From assembly GCA_018399635.1 (NCBI GenBank), contig JAGYOH010000007.1:62001-126000 (forward strand): a stretch of 64,000 nucleotides of DNA, given 5' to 3'. Shown piece by piece: positions 27,724-37,013 of the stretch; the first letter of the stretch is position 1; each line of letters begins with the position of its first letter. A program made the translations under genes and the position numbers. The stretch comes from Clostridia bacterium. Lineage in GTDB: Bacteria > Bacillota > Clostridia > Peptostreptococcales > Acidaminobacteraceae. The notes under the pieces were generated by a model, which did not search any database, was not told the origin of the DNA, and saw nothing but the letters and a program-made list of their open reading frames with translations.

Positions 27724-28377
27724 CTATCTGATTTCATCCAAATAATTGTAGATGGTGTATCTTGAAACGCACAAGACCTCCGCCACGTAGTCGATGGCGC
27801 CTTTGATCATGAAGGTGCCCTGCTCGTCGAGCCTTCTGACAACAGAAACCTTTTCATCCTTGGTCATGTAGATGATGGGTTTGCCGAAATCCTCGACGGC
27901 CTTCTGGACCAGCTGGCCCAGCACGTTGCTGACCTTGTTGATCTCTTCATCCACCGTATCCTTGGTGAAGACCAGGTCGCTCTCGATTTTCATGATGTCG
28001 TTGAAGACCTTTCGGGCCGCCACCAGTTCAGTGATGTCGAAGTTCACACAGAAACATCCAACGGCCACCCCCTTGTCATCCCTGATGAAGGTGGTGGAGG
28101 ATTTCAGCACCCGGCCGTCCCTGCTTTTGCCGGTGTAGTTGATGATGTCCTCCTTGGTATTGCCCTCCAGCACTTTTTTATAGGACAATTCCGTCATGGC
28201 GTCGTCGATCTTCCGCCCCGTGATGTGTCCGTTTTCAATGGCCACGATGGAGTGCTTCAAATCTGAAAAGTCATGGAGAACCACCTCGCAGTTGTCACCG
28301 AAGGTTTTGCCGAGATTGGCTACAAGGGGTAAAAACTTTTCAATGATCGGGTTGATCTTTCTTTCCAACAATGTCAC
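27724..28377 (-). CDS. YheO/DauR-type transcriptional regulator (PAS-like plus HTH)
   Basis: Regulator of 217 residues. The N-terminal YheO-like PAS region contains FGDNCEVVLHDFSDLKHSI, GHITGR and GVAVGCFCVNFDIT. The C-terminal helix-turn-helix is FMIKGAIDYVAEVLCVSRYTIYNYLDE. Family members control D-amino-acid or reactive-intermediate metabolism and often adjoin ridA, as here (12 bases away). The GTG start at 28377 is uncertain; TTG codons at 28371 and 28368 are better spaced from GGGGTG. It follows leuS by 7 bases. Confidence 0.87.
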   Translation of the reverse strand: MTLLERKINPIIEKFLPLVANLGKTFGDNCEVVLHDFSDLKHSIVAIENGHITGRKIDDAMTELSYKKVLEGNTKEDIINYTGKSRDGRVLKSSTTFIRDDKGVAVGCFCVNFDITELVAARKVFNDIMKIESDLVFTKDTVDEEINKVSNVLGQLVQKAVEDFGKPIIYMTKDEKVSVVRRLDEQGTFMIKGAIDYVAEVLCVSRYTIYNYLDEIR

Positions 28378-28384
28378 CCCATTC

Positions 28385-30787
28385 CTATTTCAGTACGATA
28401 TTGACCAGCCGGTCCGGAATCACCACCAGCTTGGCCACGGCCTTTCCTCTGGCGAATTCCGAATAGCGCTCATGAGCCAGGGCGATTTTCTCAATCTCTT
28501 CTTTGGTCGCCTCCCGGTCCACGACGATTTTGAACCGGACCTTGCCGTTGAACTGGACCGCCAGCTCCACCTGGTCTTCCTTGGTTTTTTCTTCAACATA
28601 CTCCGGCCAGGCCTGCTGGGCGATGGTGTCGGGGTACCCTGACATCTCCCAGATTTCTTCCGTGATATGAGGGGCCACCGGATTGAGAAGAATCAGGAGA
28701 ATCTTCATCTCATCCCGGCTGATGCTTTCCCGCTTGTAGTATTCATTGACCAGGGTCATGAGCTGGGCGACGGCGGTGTTGGCCTTGAGATTTTCATAGT
28801 CATTGGATACTTTCTTGATGGTCTGATGGATCAGCACCTCGAGGTCCCCGGAGTAGCCGGTCTTGTCACTCACCCACTGAGGAAGCTTGTAGACCCGGTC
28901 CAGGAACCGCTTGGCACCCTTGACCCCGTTCTCCGTCCAGGAAACCGATTTCTCAAAGTCCCCGATGAACATTTCATAGAGCCTCATGGTGTCCGCCCCG
29001 AAATGCTCGATGATTTCGTCGGGATTGACGACATTCCCCCTGGATTTCGACATTTTTTCACCATTCTCGCCGAGAATCATGCCATGGGAGGTCCGCTTGG
29101 CATAAGGCTCCAGGGTAGGCACCGCCCCCACGTCGAAGAGGACCTTGTGCCAGAAACGGGAGTAGAGCAGATGCAGGGTGGTATGCTCCATCCCGCCGTT
29201 GTACCAGTCAATGGGCAGCCAGTAGGCCAGGTTTTCCTGACTGGAGAATTCTTCGTGATTGTGGGGGTCCGTATACCGGAGGAAATACCAGCTCGACCCC
29301 GCCCACTGGGGCATGGTGTCGGTTTCCCTCTTCGCCGGGCCGCCGCATTTGGGACAGGTTACATTGACCCATTCCTCGATTTTCGCCAGAGGACTCGAAC
29401 CGTCCTCGGCGGGCTCGTAACTTGCCACCTCTGGAAGAATCAGGGGCAGGTCCCCGGCCTCCAGGGGCACGGTGCCGCATTTTTCACAGTGGATGATGGG
29501 GATGGGTTCTCCCCAGTAGCGTTGTCTTGAAAAGACCCAGTCCCTGAGCTTGTAGTTGGTCTTTTTCCGCCCCAGATCATGATCCTCGATATACTTGATC
29601 ATGGTGGCGATGGCCTCCTTGACCTTCATGCCGTCGATCAGGGGGGAATTCACCAGAATACCGTCTCCGGTATAGGCTTCCACGGTTATATCCCCGCCTG
29701 AAATCACCTCGATGATGTCAAGGCCGAAGGCCTTGGCGAAATCATAGTCTCTCTGGTCATGACCGGGAACCCCCATGATGGCCCCGGTACCGTAGCTCAT
29801 CATGACGTAATCGGAGATGAACACGGGAATCAGGGTCTGGGAAATGGGATTTTTGGCGAAATATCCCTTGAGCTGGACCCCGGTTTTATCCTTGTTGAGC
29901 TCGGTTCTTTCGAAATCCGATTTTTTGCGCGCTTCCTCTTGATAGGCCCTGACCTCTTCAGGATTCTCAATCCCCGCTTCAAGGGTCTTGATAAGGGGAT
30001 GCTCCGGAGAAATGACCATGTAGGTCGCCCCGTAGATGGTGTCAGGACGGGTGGTATACACCAGCAGTTCCTCGTCAGTGCCCTCGATGGGGAATTTGAT
30101 ATCGGCGCCGAAGGACTTGCCGATCCAGTTCTTCTGCTGGATCTTCACCCGCTCGATGTAGTCCACGGTGTCCAGATCCTGGATCAGTCGGTCGGCGTAT
30201 TCCGTGATCTTCAGCATCCACTGTTCCTTTTCCCGTCGGACGACCTCGGAACCGCAGCGTTCACAAACCCCGTTGACGACCTCCTCGTTGGCCAGACCCA
30301 CCTTGCAGGAGGTGCAGAAGTTGATGTCCATGTTGGCCTTGTAGGCCAGCCCCTTTTCATAGAGCTTGAGGAAGATCCACTGGGTCCATTTGTAGTACTC
30401 GGGATCCGTGGTGTTCACCTCTCTCGACCAGTCAAAGGAGAGTCCCAGGGCCTTGAGCTGTCTCCTGAAATTCTGTATGTTCTTTTCGGTCACGGTCTTG
30501 GGATGGACCTTGTGTTCGATGGCGTAGTTTTCCGCCGGCAGTCCGAAGGCATCCCAGCCGATGGGATAGAGCACGTTGTAGCCTTCCATCCGCTTCTTTC
30601 TGGCCACCAGGTCCAGGGCGGTGTAGCTTCTCGGATGTCCGACATGGAGTCCCTGGCCCGAGGGATAGGGAAACTCGATGAGGGGATAGAATTTGGGGAG
30701 AGAATGGTCCTCTTTGGCAAAAAAAGTGCCTTCTTCCTCCCATCGGCGCTGCCATTTCTGTTCGATTTTCTTGAAATTATATTTCAT
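28385..30787 (-). CDS. leuS: Leucyl-tRNA synthetase
   Basis: Class I synthetase of 800 residues. [12 protein letters not shown] near residue 46 is the HIGH motif, and [14 protein letters not shown] near 580 is the KMSKS loop. A zinc cluster [11 protein letters not shown]...CERCG and the CP1 editing domain ([13 protein letters not shown]) lie between. The second cysteine pair [10 protein letters not shown] and CPKCGG is typical of bacterial LeuRS. GAGGTGG precedes the ATG. It is preceded by a T-box leader, so expression should respond to uncharged tRNA(Leu). Confidence 0.98.
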   Translation of the reverse strand: MKYNFKKIEQKWQRRWEEEGTFFAKEDHSLPKFYPLIEFPYPSGQGLHVGHPRSYTALDLVARKKRMEGYNVLYPIGWDAFGLPAENYAIEHKVHPKTVTEKNIQNFRRQLKALGLSFDWSREVNTTDPEYYKWTQWIFLKLYEKGLAYKANMDINFCTSCKVGLANEEVVNGVCERCGSEVVRREKEQWMLKITEYADRLIQDLDTVDYIERVKIQQKNWIGKSFGADIKFPIEGTDEELLVYTTRPDTIYGATYMVISPEHPLIKTLEAGIENPEEVRAYQEEARKKSDFERTELNKDKTGVQLKGYFAKNPISQTLIPVFISDYVMMSYGTGAIMGVPGHDQRDYDFAKAFGLDIIEVISGGDITVEAYTGDGILVNSPLIDGMKVKEAIATMIKYIEDHDLGRKKTNYKLRDWVFSRQRYWGEPIPIIHCEKCGTVPLEAGDLPLILPEVASYEPAEDGSSPLAKIEEWVNVTCPKCGGPAKRETDTMPQWAGSSWYFLRYTDPHNHEEFSSQENLAYWLPIDWYNGGMEHTTLHLLYSRFWHKVLFDVGAVPTLEPYAKRTSHGMILGENGEKMSKSRGNVVNPDEIIEHFGADTMRLYEMFIGDFEKSVSWTENGVKGAKRFLDRVYKLPQWVSDKTGYSGDLEVLIHQTIKKVSNDYENLKANTAVAQLMTLVNEYYKRESISRDEMKILLILLNPVAPHITEEIWEMSGYPDTIAQQAWPEYVEEKTKEDQVELAVQFNGKVRFKIVVDREATKEEIEKIALAHERYSEFARGKAVAKLVVIPDRLVNIVLK

Positions 30788-30802
30788 CAGTCCACCTCTT
30801 CT

Positions 30803-31018
30803 TCAAAAAATAAAAAAAGTACCTCTTTTTATAGGGACGAATTCAAAATCCGCGGTACCACCCTATTTGACCGTCAAGTCCTCTTGAGTCGGTCCGATAC
30901 CGGGGACCAGCCTGCTGGATCATTCCAGGTGAGTTCAGATCCTTCGATTACCGGTTCACACCCTCCACCGGCTCTCTTTCAATCTAAAGATCCTACTGGT
31001 CCTGAAACTTCACGACCT
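30803..31018 (-). promoter_or_regulatory. T-box riboswitch of leuS
   Basis: The minus-strand leader contains the T-box core AGGGTGGTACCGCG (30864-30851), a GGTG-rich stem I and the specifier region TGAACTCACC. The putative specifier CTC (Leu) follows GAA and precedes A, as in known leaders. T runs (30804-30817) end the terminator region 17 bases before leuS. Confidence 0.92.
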
Positions 31019-31025
31019 TGAGTAT

Positions 31026-31054
31026 AGTTTATGAATATTCTACCTAGGTGTCAA
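31026..31054 (-). promoter_or_regulatory. SigmaA-type promoter for leuS
   Basis: The minus strand reads TTGACA (31054-31049), a 17-base spacer and TAAACT (31031-31026). The -35 overlaps the last codons and stop of rsfS. Confidence 0.6.
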
Positions 31055-31394
31055 TATCCATTTCAATTTTTTTGGCATCATACCACAATTTTTCTAAATT
31101 GTAGTGGCGACGGTGGTCGCCGGTGAAAATATGCACCACGATATCCTTGAAATCAATCAGAATCCACTCGCCGTTCTGCAGGCCTTCCTTGGAATGGGCG
31201 ACCAAGGACTCCTTGTGGGCGGCCTCCTCGAGGACATCCACCAGGGACTTCCCATGGCGGGGGTTCATGGCCGTAGCAATGATGAAATAATCCATCAAGG
31301 GCGTTTTATCAGACACGTCCAGCAGGACGATATCCTTTGCCTGTTTCTCATCAAGCACCTTGCAAAGGGCCAGGGCTGTCTTTTCCTTCATCAA
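31044..31394 (-). CDS. rsfS: Ribosomal silencing factor RsfS
   Basis: Binds L14 and blocks subunit joining under starvation. The 116-residue protein shows the RsfS/Iojap pattern: DIVLLDVSDKTPLMDYFIIAT, HGKSLVDVLEE and WILIDFKDIVVHIF, then YNLEKLWYDA. It lies downstream of yqeK and an inserted antiporter gene; nadD-yqeK-rsfS is a common Firmicute cluster. The leuS promoter overlaps its end. Confidence 0.95.
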   Translation of the reverse strand: MMKEKTALALCKVLDEKQAKDIVLLDVSDKTPLMDYFIIATAMNPRHGKSLVDVLEEAAHKESLVAHSKEGLQNGEWILIDFKDIVVHIFTGDHRRHYNLEKLWYDAKKIEMDIDT

Positions 31395-31404
31395 TTCACC
31401 TTCC

Positions 31405-32397
31405 TCATCCTAGATTGAACAAAATTATAACATAAATCCCGTATAAAAGCATCAAGCCGATTCCCTGCAGACGGTAGGTCCTGCCGCTGAGAATGGGAGG
31501 AATCGTCAGAAGACCCATCAGCAAGAGAGAGACCGGAAGATCCAGAAAGAGGGTCTGGGGAACCCTCTGCGCCGTGAATCCCAGGAAACTGACGTCCGTC
31601 AGGGTCATGTAGAGCCCCTTGTCCGCCATCAGGCCACTGGCTCCCATGATCATGGAAATATTGAGAATGTTGGCCCCGATGATGTTGCCCAGGCCGATAC
31701 CGGCATCCTTCTTGAGTACCGAGGTGATTCCCGTGACGAGTTCAGGCAAAGAGGTGCCCAGGGCAATGAGGGTGAGTCCGATCACGGACTCCGGCACCCC
31801 CAGGACTTGAGCCAGAATGATGCCGTGGGTGACCAGCAGGTCCGCTCCCAGGATCACCAGAAGAGAACCGAAGGCGAACTTGCCGATATAGACCAGGACC
31901 TCCTTGCGGGTGTTGGTGAAAATCGGCCGGTCCTCCGGGACCCTTCCCTGATAAGCCTTGATGTTGACGTAAAAATAGAGCCCCATGGTGCTCAGCAGCA
32001 GGACGGCTTCGAGACGGGAAAGGTAGTTTTCCCTGGCCATGAAGGCCGTCAACAGGGTGACGAAGACCATGAGGAAAGCCTTCTGGGTAAAAATCTTCCT
32101 CGAGACCTCGACGGGCCTGAGAAAAATCACCAGACCGGCGATGAGTCCCATGTTGCAGATGGTGGAGCCGATGGCGTTGCCGATGGCGATATCGGTGCTG
32201 CCCTTCAAGGTGGCATTGGTTGAAACCAGGAGCTCCGGCAGGGTGGTGGCAAAGCTGACGATGGTGGCTCCCACGATGATGGAGGGGATTCCCGTGACCC
32301 TGGCGATCCAGATTGAGGCATCCACGAACCAGTCCCCGCCCTTGATGATCAGAACCAGACCGGCGATGAACAAAATGACGCTCATGTATTCACTCAT
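31405..32397 (-). CDS. Calcium/sodium antiporter (CaCA family, YrbG-like)
   Basis: Inner-membrane cation exchanger of 330 residues with about ten membrane segments. The two inverted alpha repeats are visible: VGATIVSFATTLPELLVS with GNAIGSTICNMGL, and GLTLIALGTSLPELVTG with GNIIGANILNISMIMG. The acidic Glu in each TxPE motif is the ion ligand in this family. GAAGGAG precedes ATG 32397, which overlaps the yqeK stop by 8 bases. Its presence between yqeK and rsfS departs from the common cluster order. Confidence 0.93.
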   Translation of the reverse strand: MSEYMSVILFIAGLVLIIKGGDWFVDASIWIARVTGIPSIIVGATIVSFATTLPELLVSTNATLKGSTDIAIGNAIGSTICNMGLIAGLVIFLRPVEVSRKIFTQKAFLMVFVTLLTAFMARENYLSRLEAVLLLSTMGLYFYVNIKAYQGRVPEDRPIFTNTRKEVLVYIGKFAFGSLLVILGADLLVTHGIILAQVLGVPESVIGLTLIALGTSLPELVTGITSVLKKDAGIGLGNIIGANILNISMIMGASGLMADKGLYMTLTDVSFLGFTAQRVPQTLFLDLPVSLLLMGLLTIPPILSGRTYRLQGIGLMLLYGIYVIILFNLG

Positions 32398-32956
32398 GGC
32401 TCCTTCTCCTTTTGAAATATTCCAGAGCCTCCAGGCTGAGGGGATGCAGGGGCCGCCCCCTGGAGGCCACATAGCTTATGGACTGCTCGAGGGCGGCCTT
32501 CATGGCCTCATCGAGGTCCTTCACCGCCAGACGCCTGACCGTGTCGGCTCCGTCAAAGCGACGACCGGGCTCGATGTAGTCCGCCAGAAAAACAATCTTC
32601 TCCAGCAGGCTCATGCCGGCTCTTCCGAAGGTGTGATACCGGATGGCATTGAGCACGTCCTCCTCCTCGATGCCGAACTCGACCCTGGCCAGGTAGGCTC
32701 CGAAGGGGCCGTGGGCCAGGTCGATGTTCATCGCCATGATGTCATCCGGGGCAAATGCCGAGGTCGAAAGCCATCGTCTGGTCACTGCCGGATCAAAGGC
32801 CTTGCCGTAGTCATGGAGAAGGACCGCCTTTTCAATTTTCTCCTTGTCCTCCCCGAAAATCCCACCCAGTTCAAGGGCCTTGTCCAGAACCCTCAGGGTA
32901 TGCTGATACCTTTCTTCAGATAGTTTCTTTTTCACTGCTTGTCTGATTCTGTTCAA
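32390..32956 (-). CDS. yqeK: YqeK, HD-domain diadenosine tetraphosphatase
   Basis: HD phosphohydrolase of 188 residues. It has RYQHTLRVLDKA, VLLHDYGK (HD motif), DLAHGPFGAYLA, RYHTFGRAGMSLLEKIVFLADYIEPGR, a match to the YqeK family that cleaves Ap4A symmetrically. The start is TTG with GGAGCGAAG upstream. It forms a tight unit with the antiporter and sits near nadD and rsfS, its usual companions. Confidence 0.92.
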   Translation of the reverse strand: MNRIRQAVKKKLSEERYQHTLRVLDKALELGGIFGEDKEKIEKAVLLHDYGKAFDPAVTRRWLSTSAFAPDDIMAMNIDLAHGPFGAYLARVEFGIEEEDVLNAIRYHTFGRAGMSLLEKIVFLADYIEPGRRFDGADTVRRLAVKDLDEAMKAALEQSISYVASRGRPLHPLSLEALEYFKRRRSHE

Positions 32957-33056
32957 CGGCTTCGCTCCAATTCAGTATTTTCAGTGTGTCATCGATTCCT
33001 ATTCTACAACAAATCCTTAAAAAACAACAATGAATTCTTGAACAATCCTTCTGAAA

Positions 33057-33254
33057 TCAAAAAAAGAGGATCAGTGACGATCCTCTCCCCAGGGCCAGGG
33101 CGATCTTTCTCAGGGATGAAAGGGACGGTTCGATCATGTCTCTTTCAAGCTGGGAAAGATAGCTTGCTGTGAGTCCCGTGATTTCAGACATGTTGTTGAG
33201 GGTCTTTTCATTCTTCTGTCTCAGTTCTCTAACCTTTTGGCCTAGCAATCTCAT
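33057..33254 (-). CDS. Small XRE-family helix-turn-helix protein
   Basis: Stand-alone Cro/CI-type DNA-binding domain of 65 residues. The motif is GQKVRELRQKNEKTLNNMSEITGLTASYLSQLERDMI in outline, with recognition helix SYLSQLE, and it ends LALGRGSSLILFF. Related regulators usually continue into a cupin domain; here the last codons form the arm of a terminator, so this is either a truncated gene or a true minimal regulator. The tandem ATGATG lies close to AAAAAAGGA. It sits between nadD and yqeK. The target is unknown, possibly its own promoter. Confidence 0.75.
   Translation of the reverse strand: MRLLGQKVRELRQKNEKTLNNMSEITGLTASYLSQLERDMIEPSLSSLRKIALALGRGSSLILFF
33059..33086 (-). terminator. 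Terminator embedded in the end of the XRE gene
   Basis: AGAGGATC (33086-33079 on the minus strand) pairs with GATCCTCT (33072-33065) around 6 bases, followed by seven T. The stop codon TGA directly follows the T run. Confidence 0.88.
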
Positions 33255-33305
33255 CATTCCTTTTTTGGATTTCTCTTACAAGAGGTCTTGCCTCCCGGAC
33301 ATGAT

Positions 33306-33920
33306 TCACCGGTACAAGCCGTTCTTCATGATAAACTGTTCAACGGCTCCCGGCAGCAGATACTTGATGGATTCAAGGTTCCTGACCCGACGCCTGATGT
33401 CGGAGGAGGAGATGGCCAGGGCAGGTACCTGCAGGTAACGGATCCTGGCCCCGTGCAGGGCCCTCAGACGATGGATCTCCCTGAGGAGTTCTTCATCCCG
33501 GTAGCCGGGCCTCGAGGCCCCGACGAAGGTGATTTCCTTGAGGAGTCTCTGGTAATCCTTCCAGCTTTCAATGGCCATGATCTGATCGGCCCCGGTGATG
33601 AAATAGATTTCACAGTCGGGACTGACCCGGGCCTTGAAGGCTTCGATGGTCCTGACGGTATAGGAGGGCTCCGCCTGCTTCACCTCGCAGTCGCTGATCA
33701 GAAAGTTCGGATTGTCGGCTATCCCCAGCATCACCATCTGATAGCGCAGCCACTTCCGGGTCACCGGCTGGTCTTCCTTGTGGGGGGGATCTCCGGCGGG
33801 AACAAAATAGATCACGTCGAGGCCGAAACTGCTTCTCACCTGCTCCGCCAGCATGAGATGGCCGTAATGAATGGGATCAAAGGTCCCTCCCATCAAGCCG
33901 ATGGATTTGTAGGTCTTCAT
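33306..33920 (-). CDS. nadD: Nicotinate-nucleotide adenylyltransferase
   Basis: Forms NaAD from NaMN and ATP in NAD synthesis. The 204-residue protein has GLMGGTFDPIHYGHLMLAE (HxGH-type nucleotidyltransferase motif), VPAGDPPHK, FITGADQI and SSSDIRRRV (the ISSTxIR-type motif). ATG 33920 follows a GGGGGCGGGG purine stretch. It is adjacent to the XRE gene and near yqeK and rsfS, in the usual obg-nadD-yqeK-rsfS neighbourhood. Confidence 0.95.
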   Translation of the reverse strand: MKTYKSIGLMGGTFDPIHYGHLMLAEQVRSSFGLDVIYFVPAGDPPHKEDQPVTRKWLRYQMVMLGIADNPNFLISDCEVKQAEPSYTVRTIEAFKARVSPDCEIYFITGADQIMAIESWKDYQRLLKEITFVGASRPGYRDEELLREIHRLRALHGARIRYLQVPALAISSSDIRRRVRNLESIKYLLPGAVEQFIMKNGLYR

Positions 33921-33954
33921 GACGCCCCGCCCCCTTGAGATACTCTTCCTCATT

Positions 33955-35301
33955 TTACCACCCTTTGGCGGTTTTTAACACCTCATCGGGAATTTCACCC
34001 CTGTCGAACTCCCTGAAGGTTTCCGCCATCCGGGTCAGGGCCTGATGGATGAGATCCCTGGGAATGCTCAAGGGAGGCTGGATTCTGAGAACATTGCCGG
34101 CGAAAAAGGTGAGAATCAGCCCCTTTTCCCAAGCCCGGTAGGAAATCTTCTTGGCGGCGTCCCCCCAGGCCTCCCGGGTCCGGGGATTCTTGACAAGATC
34201 GATCCCGATGGAGAGTCCCTCTCCCCTGACGTCACCGATGAAGGCATACCGATTTTTCAGCTTCAGCAGTTCCTCCTTGAAATAATCTCCCTGGACTCTC
34301 GATCTTTCAATGAGATTCTCCTCCTTGAGCACGGCGATATTGGCCAGGGCCGCCGCCAGGACCACGGGATTGGCCCCGTTGGTAAAGGCGTGGCCCAGGG
34401 TCCCCAGTCCCTCGAAAAGCTCACTCCGTCCCACCACGGCGCTGAGGGGCATGCCGGCCGCCAGGGATTTGCCGTAGATGAACAGGTCCGGCTGCACGTC
34501 GAAATGATCCATGCCGAACCATTTCCCGGTGCGGCCCAGACCTGTCTGGACCTCGTCCACCACCAGAAGAATGCCGTGGGTCTTGAGAATTCCGTCAAGC
34601 CGCGTCATCCACTTGGGGGGCGGCTTGAGGATGCCCGCATCTCCTTCGATGGGTTCCAGAAAAGCTCCGGCCACCGTGGCTGGATCCAGGTCCGTTTCAA
34701 GAGCCGTCTCAAGTCCCTTGAGACAGGTCAGGTCACAGGTCCCGGGATCCTGTCCGTGGGGACAGCGGTAGCAGTTGGGATATTCAAAGTGATGGATGCC
34801 CGGCAACATGGGACCGATGCCCTTTTTCAAACCCGGGCTGATTCCCGTGAGGGTCAGGGAACCGTAGGTGGTGCCGTGGTAGGAGCCCTCAAAGGCCAGG
34901 ATGTTTTCTCTTCCCGTGGCGGACCGCACGACTTTGATGGCGCCGTCGGCGGCATCTGAACCGGAAAAGCCGAAAATCACCTTTTTATTTCCGGGAACCG
35001 GGGTCAGTTCAGTGATCACCCGGGCGAAGTCCGCCAGGGGCTCGTGGTACATGTAGGCGGTGGTGTACTGGATCAGTTCCCGGGCCTGATCCTGGATGGC
35101 CTTGACCACCCGGGGATGGTTGTGGCCGATATTCATCACGGCGGCGCTGCCCAGCAAATCGATGAATTCATTGCCATCGAGGTCCGTGACCATGGATCCT
35201 CTGGCGCTTTTGACCGCCAGGGGGTAGTAGGGAGCCCTGGTGGCATCGGTCAGAAACTGCTGGTCCCTTGTTACCAGGGCCTCGCTCAAACGGGTCTTCA
35301 A
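33955..35301 (-). CDS. Class-III PLP aminotransferase (4-aminobutyrate/ornithine-type)
   Basis: Omega-aminotransferase of 448 residues. It shows LDGNEFIDLLGSAAVMNIGH, GFSGSDAADGAIKVVR, FEGSYHGTTYGSL, the PLP contacts LEPIEGDAG and VDEVQTGLGRTGKW, and the lysine motif YGKSLAAGMPLSAVVG. A cysteine-rich insert (CYRCPHGQDPGTCDLTC) is found in some clostridial members. The substrate is not determined; GABA, 5-aminovalerate and ornithine are candidates and fit an amino-acid fermenter. The start is TTG 35301 with AAAGGAGG. It interrupts the yhbY-nadD order. Confidence 0.88.
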   Translation of the reverse strand: MKTRLSEALVTRDQQFLTDATRAPYYPLAVKSARGSMVTDLDGNEFIDLLGSAAVMNIGHNHPRVVKAIQDQARELIQYTTAYMYHEPLADFARVITELTPVPGNKKVIFGFSGSDAADGAIKVVRSATGRENILAFEGSYHGTTYGSLTLTGISPGLKKGIGPMLPGIHHFEYPNCYRCPHGQDPGTCDLTCLKGLETALETDLDPATVAGAFLEPIEGDAGILKPPPKWMTRLDGILKTHGILLVVDEVQTGLGRTGKWFGMDHFDVQPDLFIYGKSLAAGMPLSAVVGRSELFEGLGTLGHAFTNGANPVVLAAALANIAVLKEENLIERSRVQGDYFKEELLKLKNRYAFIGDVRGEGLSIGIDLVKNPRTREAWGDAAKKISYRAWEKGLILTFFAGNVLRIQPPLSIPRDLIHQALTRMAETFREFDRGEIPDEVLKTAKGW

Positions 35302-35361
35302 GGTGGCCTTCCTCCTTTGATTGTATACTCATTATCCTAGAAGTGGTCTGAAATTTCAATG

Positions 35362-35382
35362 AAAAAAGCCCGATAAACGGGC
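35362..35382 (-). terminator. Terminator after yhbY
   Basis: GCCCG-TTTAT-CGGGC on the minus strand (35382-35368) followed by six T. It starts two bases after the yhbY stop. Confidence 0.88.
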
Positions 35383-35384
35383 CT

Positions 35385-35684
35385 TTACGGCAATTGGATG
35401 CGATTGACCTTGTCCTTGGTCCGGGAGGACCTGAAAACCACCAGTTTGCGGCCGAGGGCGCTGACGAATTCCGCCTTCAGGGACTCTGAAAGGGTCTCGG
35501 CCACTTCCCTGGCCTCTAGAGGGCAGCTGTTGAGAATATTGATCTTGAGCAGTTCATGGTCATTGAGCAGCACGTCGATCTGCTTGACGGCTTCCGGAGT
35601 CAATCCGCCCTTGCCCAGCTGCATCATGGGCCGCAGGGGGTTGGACAGACTCTTCAAAAAGCTTCTTTGCTTTCCTGTCATCAT
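35385..35684 (-). CDS. yhbY: YhbY, CRM-domain ribosome assembly RNA-binding protein
   Basis: Pre-50S-associated protein with a single CRM domain. The 99-residue product has LSNPLRPMMQLGKGGLTPE (GKGG loop), KINILNSCPLEAREVAE and LGRKLVVFRSS. Several start codons are stacked (GTG 35693, ATG 35690, 35684, 35681); ATG 35684 has the best spacing from AGGTG. It is directly downstream of obgE, the normal Firmicute order, and ends the operon at a strong terminator. Confidence 0.93.
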   Translation of the reverse strand: MMTGKQRSFLKSLSNPLRPMMQLGKGGLTPEAVKQIDVLLNDHELLKINILNSCPLEAREVAETLSESLKAEFVSALGRKLVVFRSSRTKDKVNRIQLP

Positions 35685-35693
35685 TTTCATCAC

Positions 35694-36971
35694 CTATTCG
35701 TAGTATTCAAATTCAAGGTCGTAGATGCGGACCGTGTCCCCATCCTCGATCCCCATTTTCACCAATTCCTCGAAGACGCCTTTTTTGAGAAGAATGTTCT
35801 GGAACCTTCTGAGGGACTCAAGATCTGAAAAGTTGGTGGAGAAGTACAGTCTTTCCACGGCCATGCCTTCAAGACAGTAGACCCCGTCCTCGATCCAGTA
35901 TTTCACTTCCTGGATATCCACCGCCATATTCTCGGGATCATACCAATCCGACGTGTCGTACAGCGGCAGCTCCTCCACCCCTTCAAGGGCGGTGGTCACC
36001 GCCTTCATCAGGGCTTCGACCCCTTCCCCGGTGGCTCCGCTGACGCCGAAGCACTCATAACCCAGTTCCTCCACCTGTTTCTTGAAGTCCAAAAACCGGC
36101 CTTCATCCGAGAGGAGGTCCATTTTATTGGCGGCCACGATCTGATGGCGGCCGAAGAGTTTTTCACTGTAGGCCTTCAGCTCTTCATTGATGCTGTTGAA
36201 ATCCTCAAGAGGATCCCTGCCTTCAATCCCTGAAATGTCCACCACATGGAGAATCAGTTTCGTGCGTTCAATGTGGCGCAGAAAATCATGGCCGAGGCCG
36301 ACGCCTTTATGGGCGCCTTCAATCAGCCCGGGGATATCGGCCAGCACGAAGCTTTTTCCCCTGACCACCTCCACCACACCCAGGTTGGGAAAGAGGGTGG
36401 TGAAATGGTAGTCGGCGATTTTGGGTTTCGCCTTGGTCACCTTTGACAGGATGGTGGACTTGCCGACATTGGGGAAACCCACCAGGCCGACGTCCGCCAG
36501 CATCTTGAGCTCCAGGATCACCTGACGCTCCTGTCCGTAGAAGCCCTGCTGGGAAAAACTGGGCGCCCTTCTCGTGGAGGTCTTGAACTCCGCATTGCCC
36601 TTGCCGCCGTTTCCCCCCCTGGCGATGACCACTTCATCCTCCGGCCCCTTGAGGTCGGCGATGATCTTTCCCGTCTCCTTGTCCCGGATCAGGGTGCCGG
36701 GGGGGAGAAGGATCACCAGATCCTCCCCCTTTTTACCCGACATTTTCTTCTTCTGCCCGTTTTCCCCGGCCTCGGCCTTGTAGAGGCTTTTATAGCGGAA
36801 GTCCATGAGGGTGCGCATCCCCATATCCACCTTCACCACCACATTGCCGCCCTTGCCGCCGGTGCCCCCGTCGGGTCCGCCGTCGGGAACGTATTTTTCT
36901 CTTCTAAAGGATACCGCACCATTGCCACCCTTGCCGGCCTTGATGGCTATCTCAGCCTGATCTACAAACAT
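35694..36971 (-). CDS. obgE: GTPase Obg/CgtA
   Basis: Ribosome-assembly GTPase of 425 residues. The glycine-rich Obg fold opens the protein (AGKGGNGAVSFRREKYVPDGGPDGGTGGKGGNV in outline). The G domain has GFPNVGKSTILSKVT, DIPGLIEGAHKGVGLGHDFLRH and ANKMDLL. A C-terminal OCT domain follows, with GIEDGDTVRIYDLEFEY. AAGGAG lies 8 bases before the ATG. A terminator hairpin separates it from rpmA, so it is probably expressed by partial read-through of the ribosomal protein operon. Confidence 0.97.
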   Translation of the reverse strand: MFVDQAEIAIKAGKGGNGAVSFRREKYVPDGGPDGGTGGKGGNVVVKVDMGMRTLMDFRYKSLYKAEAGENGQKKKMSGKKGEDLVILLPPGTLIRDKETGKIIADLKGPEDEVVIARGGNGGKGNAEFKTSTRRAPSFSQQGFYGQERQVILELKMLADVGLVGFPNVGKSTILSKVTKAKPKIADYHFTTLFPNLGVVEVVRGKSFVLADIPGLIEGAHKGVGLGHDFLRHIERTKLILHVVDISGIEGRDPLEDFNSINEELKAYSEKLFGRHQIVAANKMDLLSDEGRFLDFKKQVEELGYECFGVSGATGEGVEALMKAVTTALEGVEELPLYDTSDWYDPENMAVDIQEVKYWIEDGVYCLEGMAVERLYFSTNFSDLESLRRFQNILLKKGVFEELVKMGIEDGDTVRIYDLEFEYYE

Positions 36972-36982
36972 CTCTAATCTCC

Positions 36983-37013
36983 TTAAAAAAAATGCTCATC
37001 TAAGATGAGCATT
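36983..37013 (-). terminator. Terminator between rpmA and obgE
   Basis: AATGCTCAT (minus strand 37013-37005) pairs with ATGAGCATT (36999-36991) with a 5-base loop, followed by eight T. The stem includes the rpmA stop codon, and the obgE ribosome binding site follows immediately. Confidence 0.9.
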
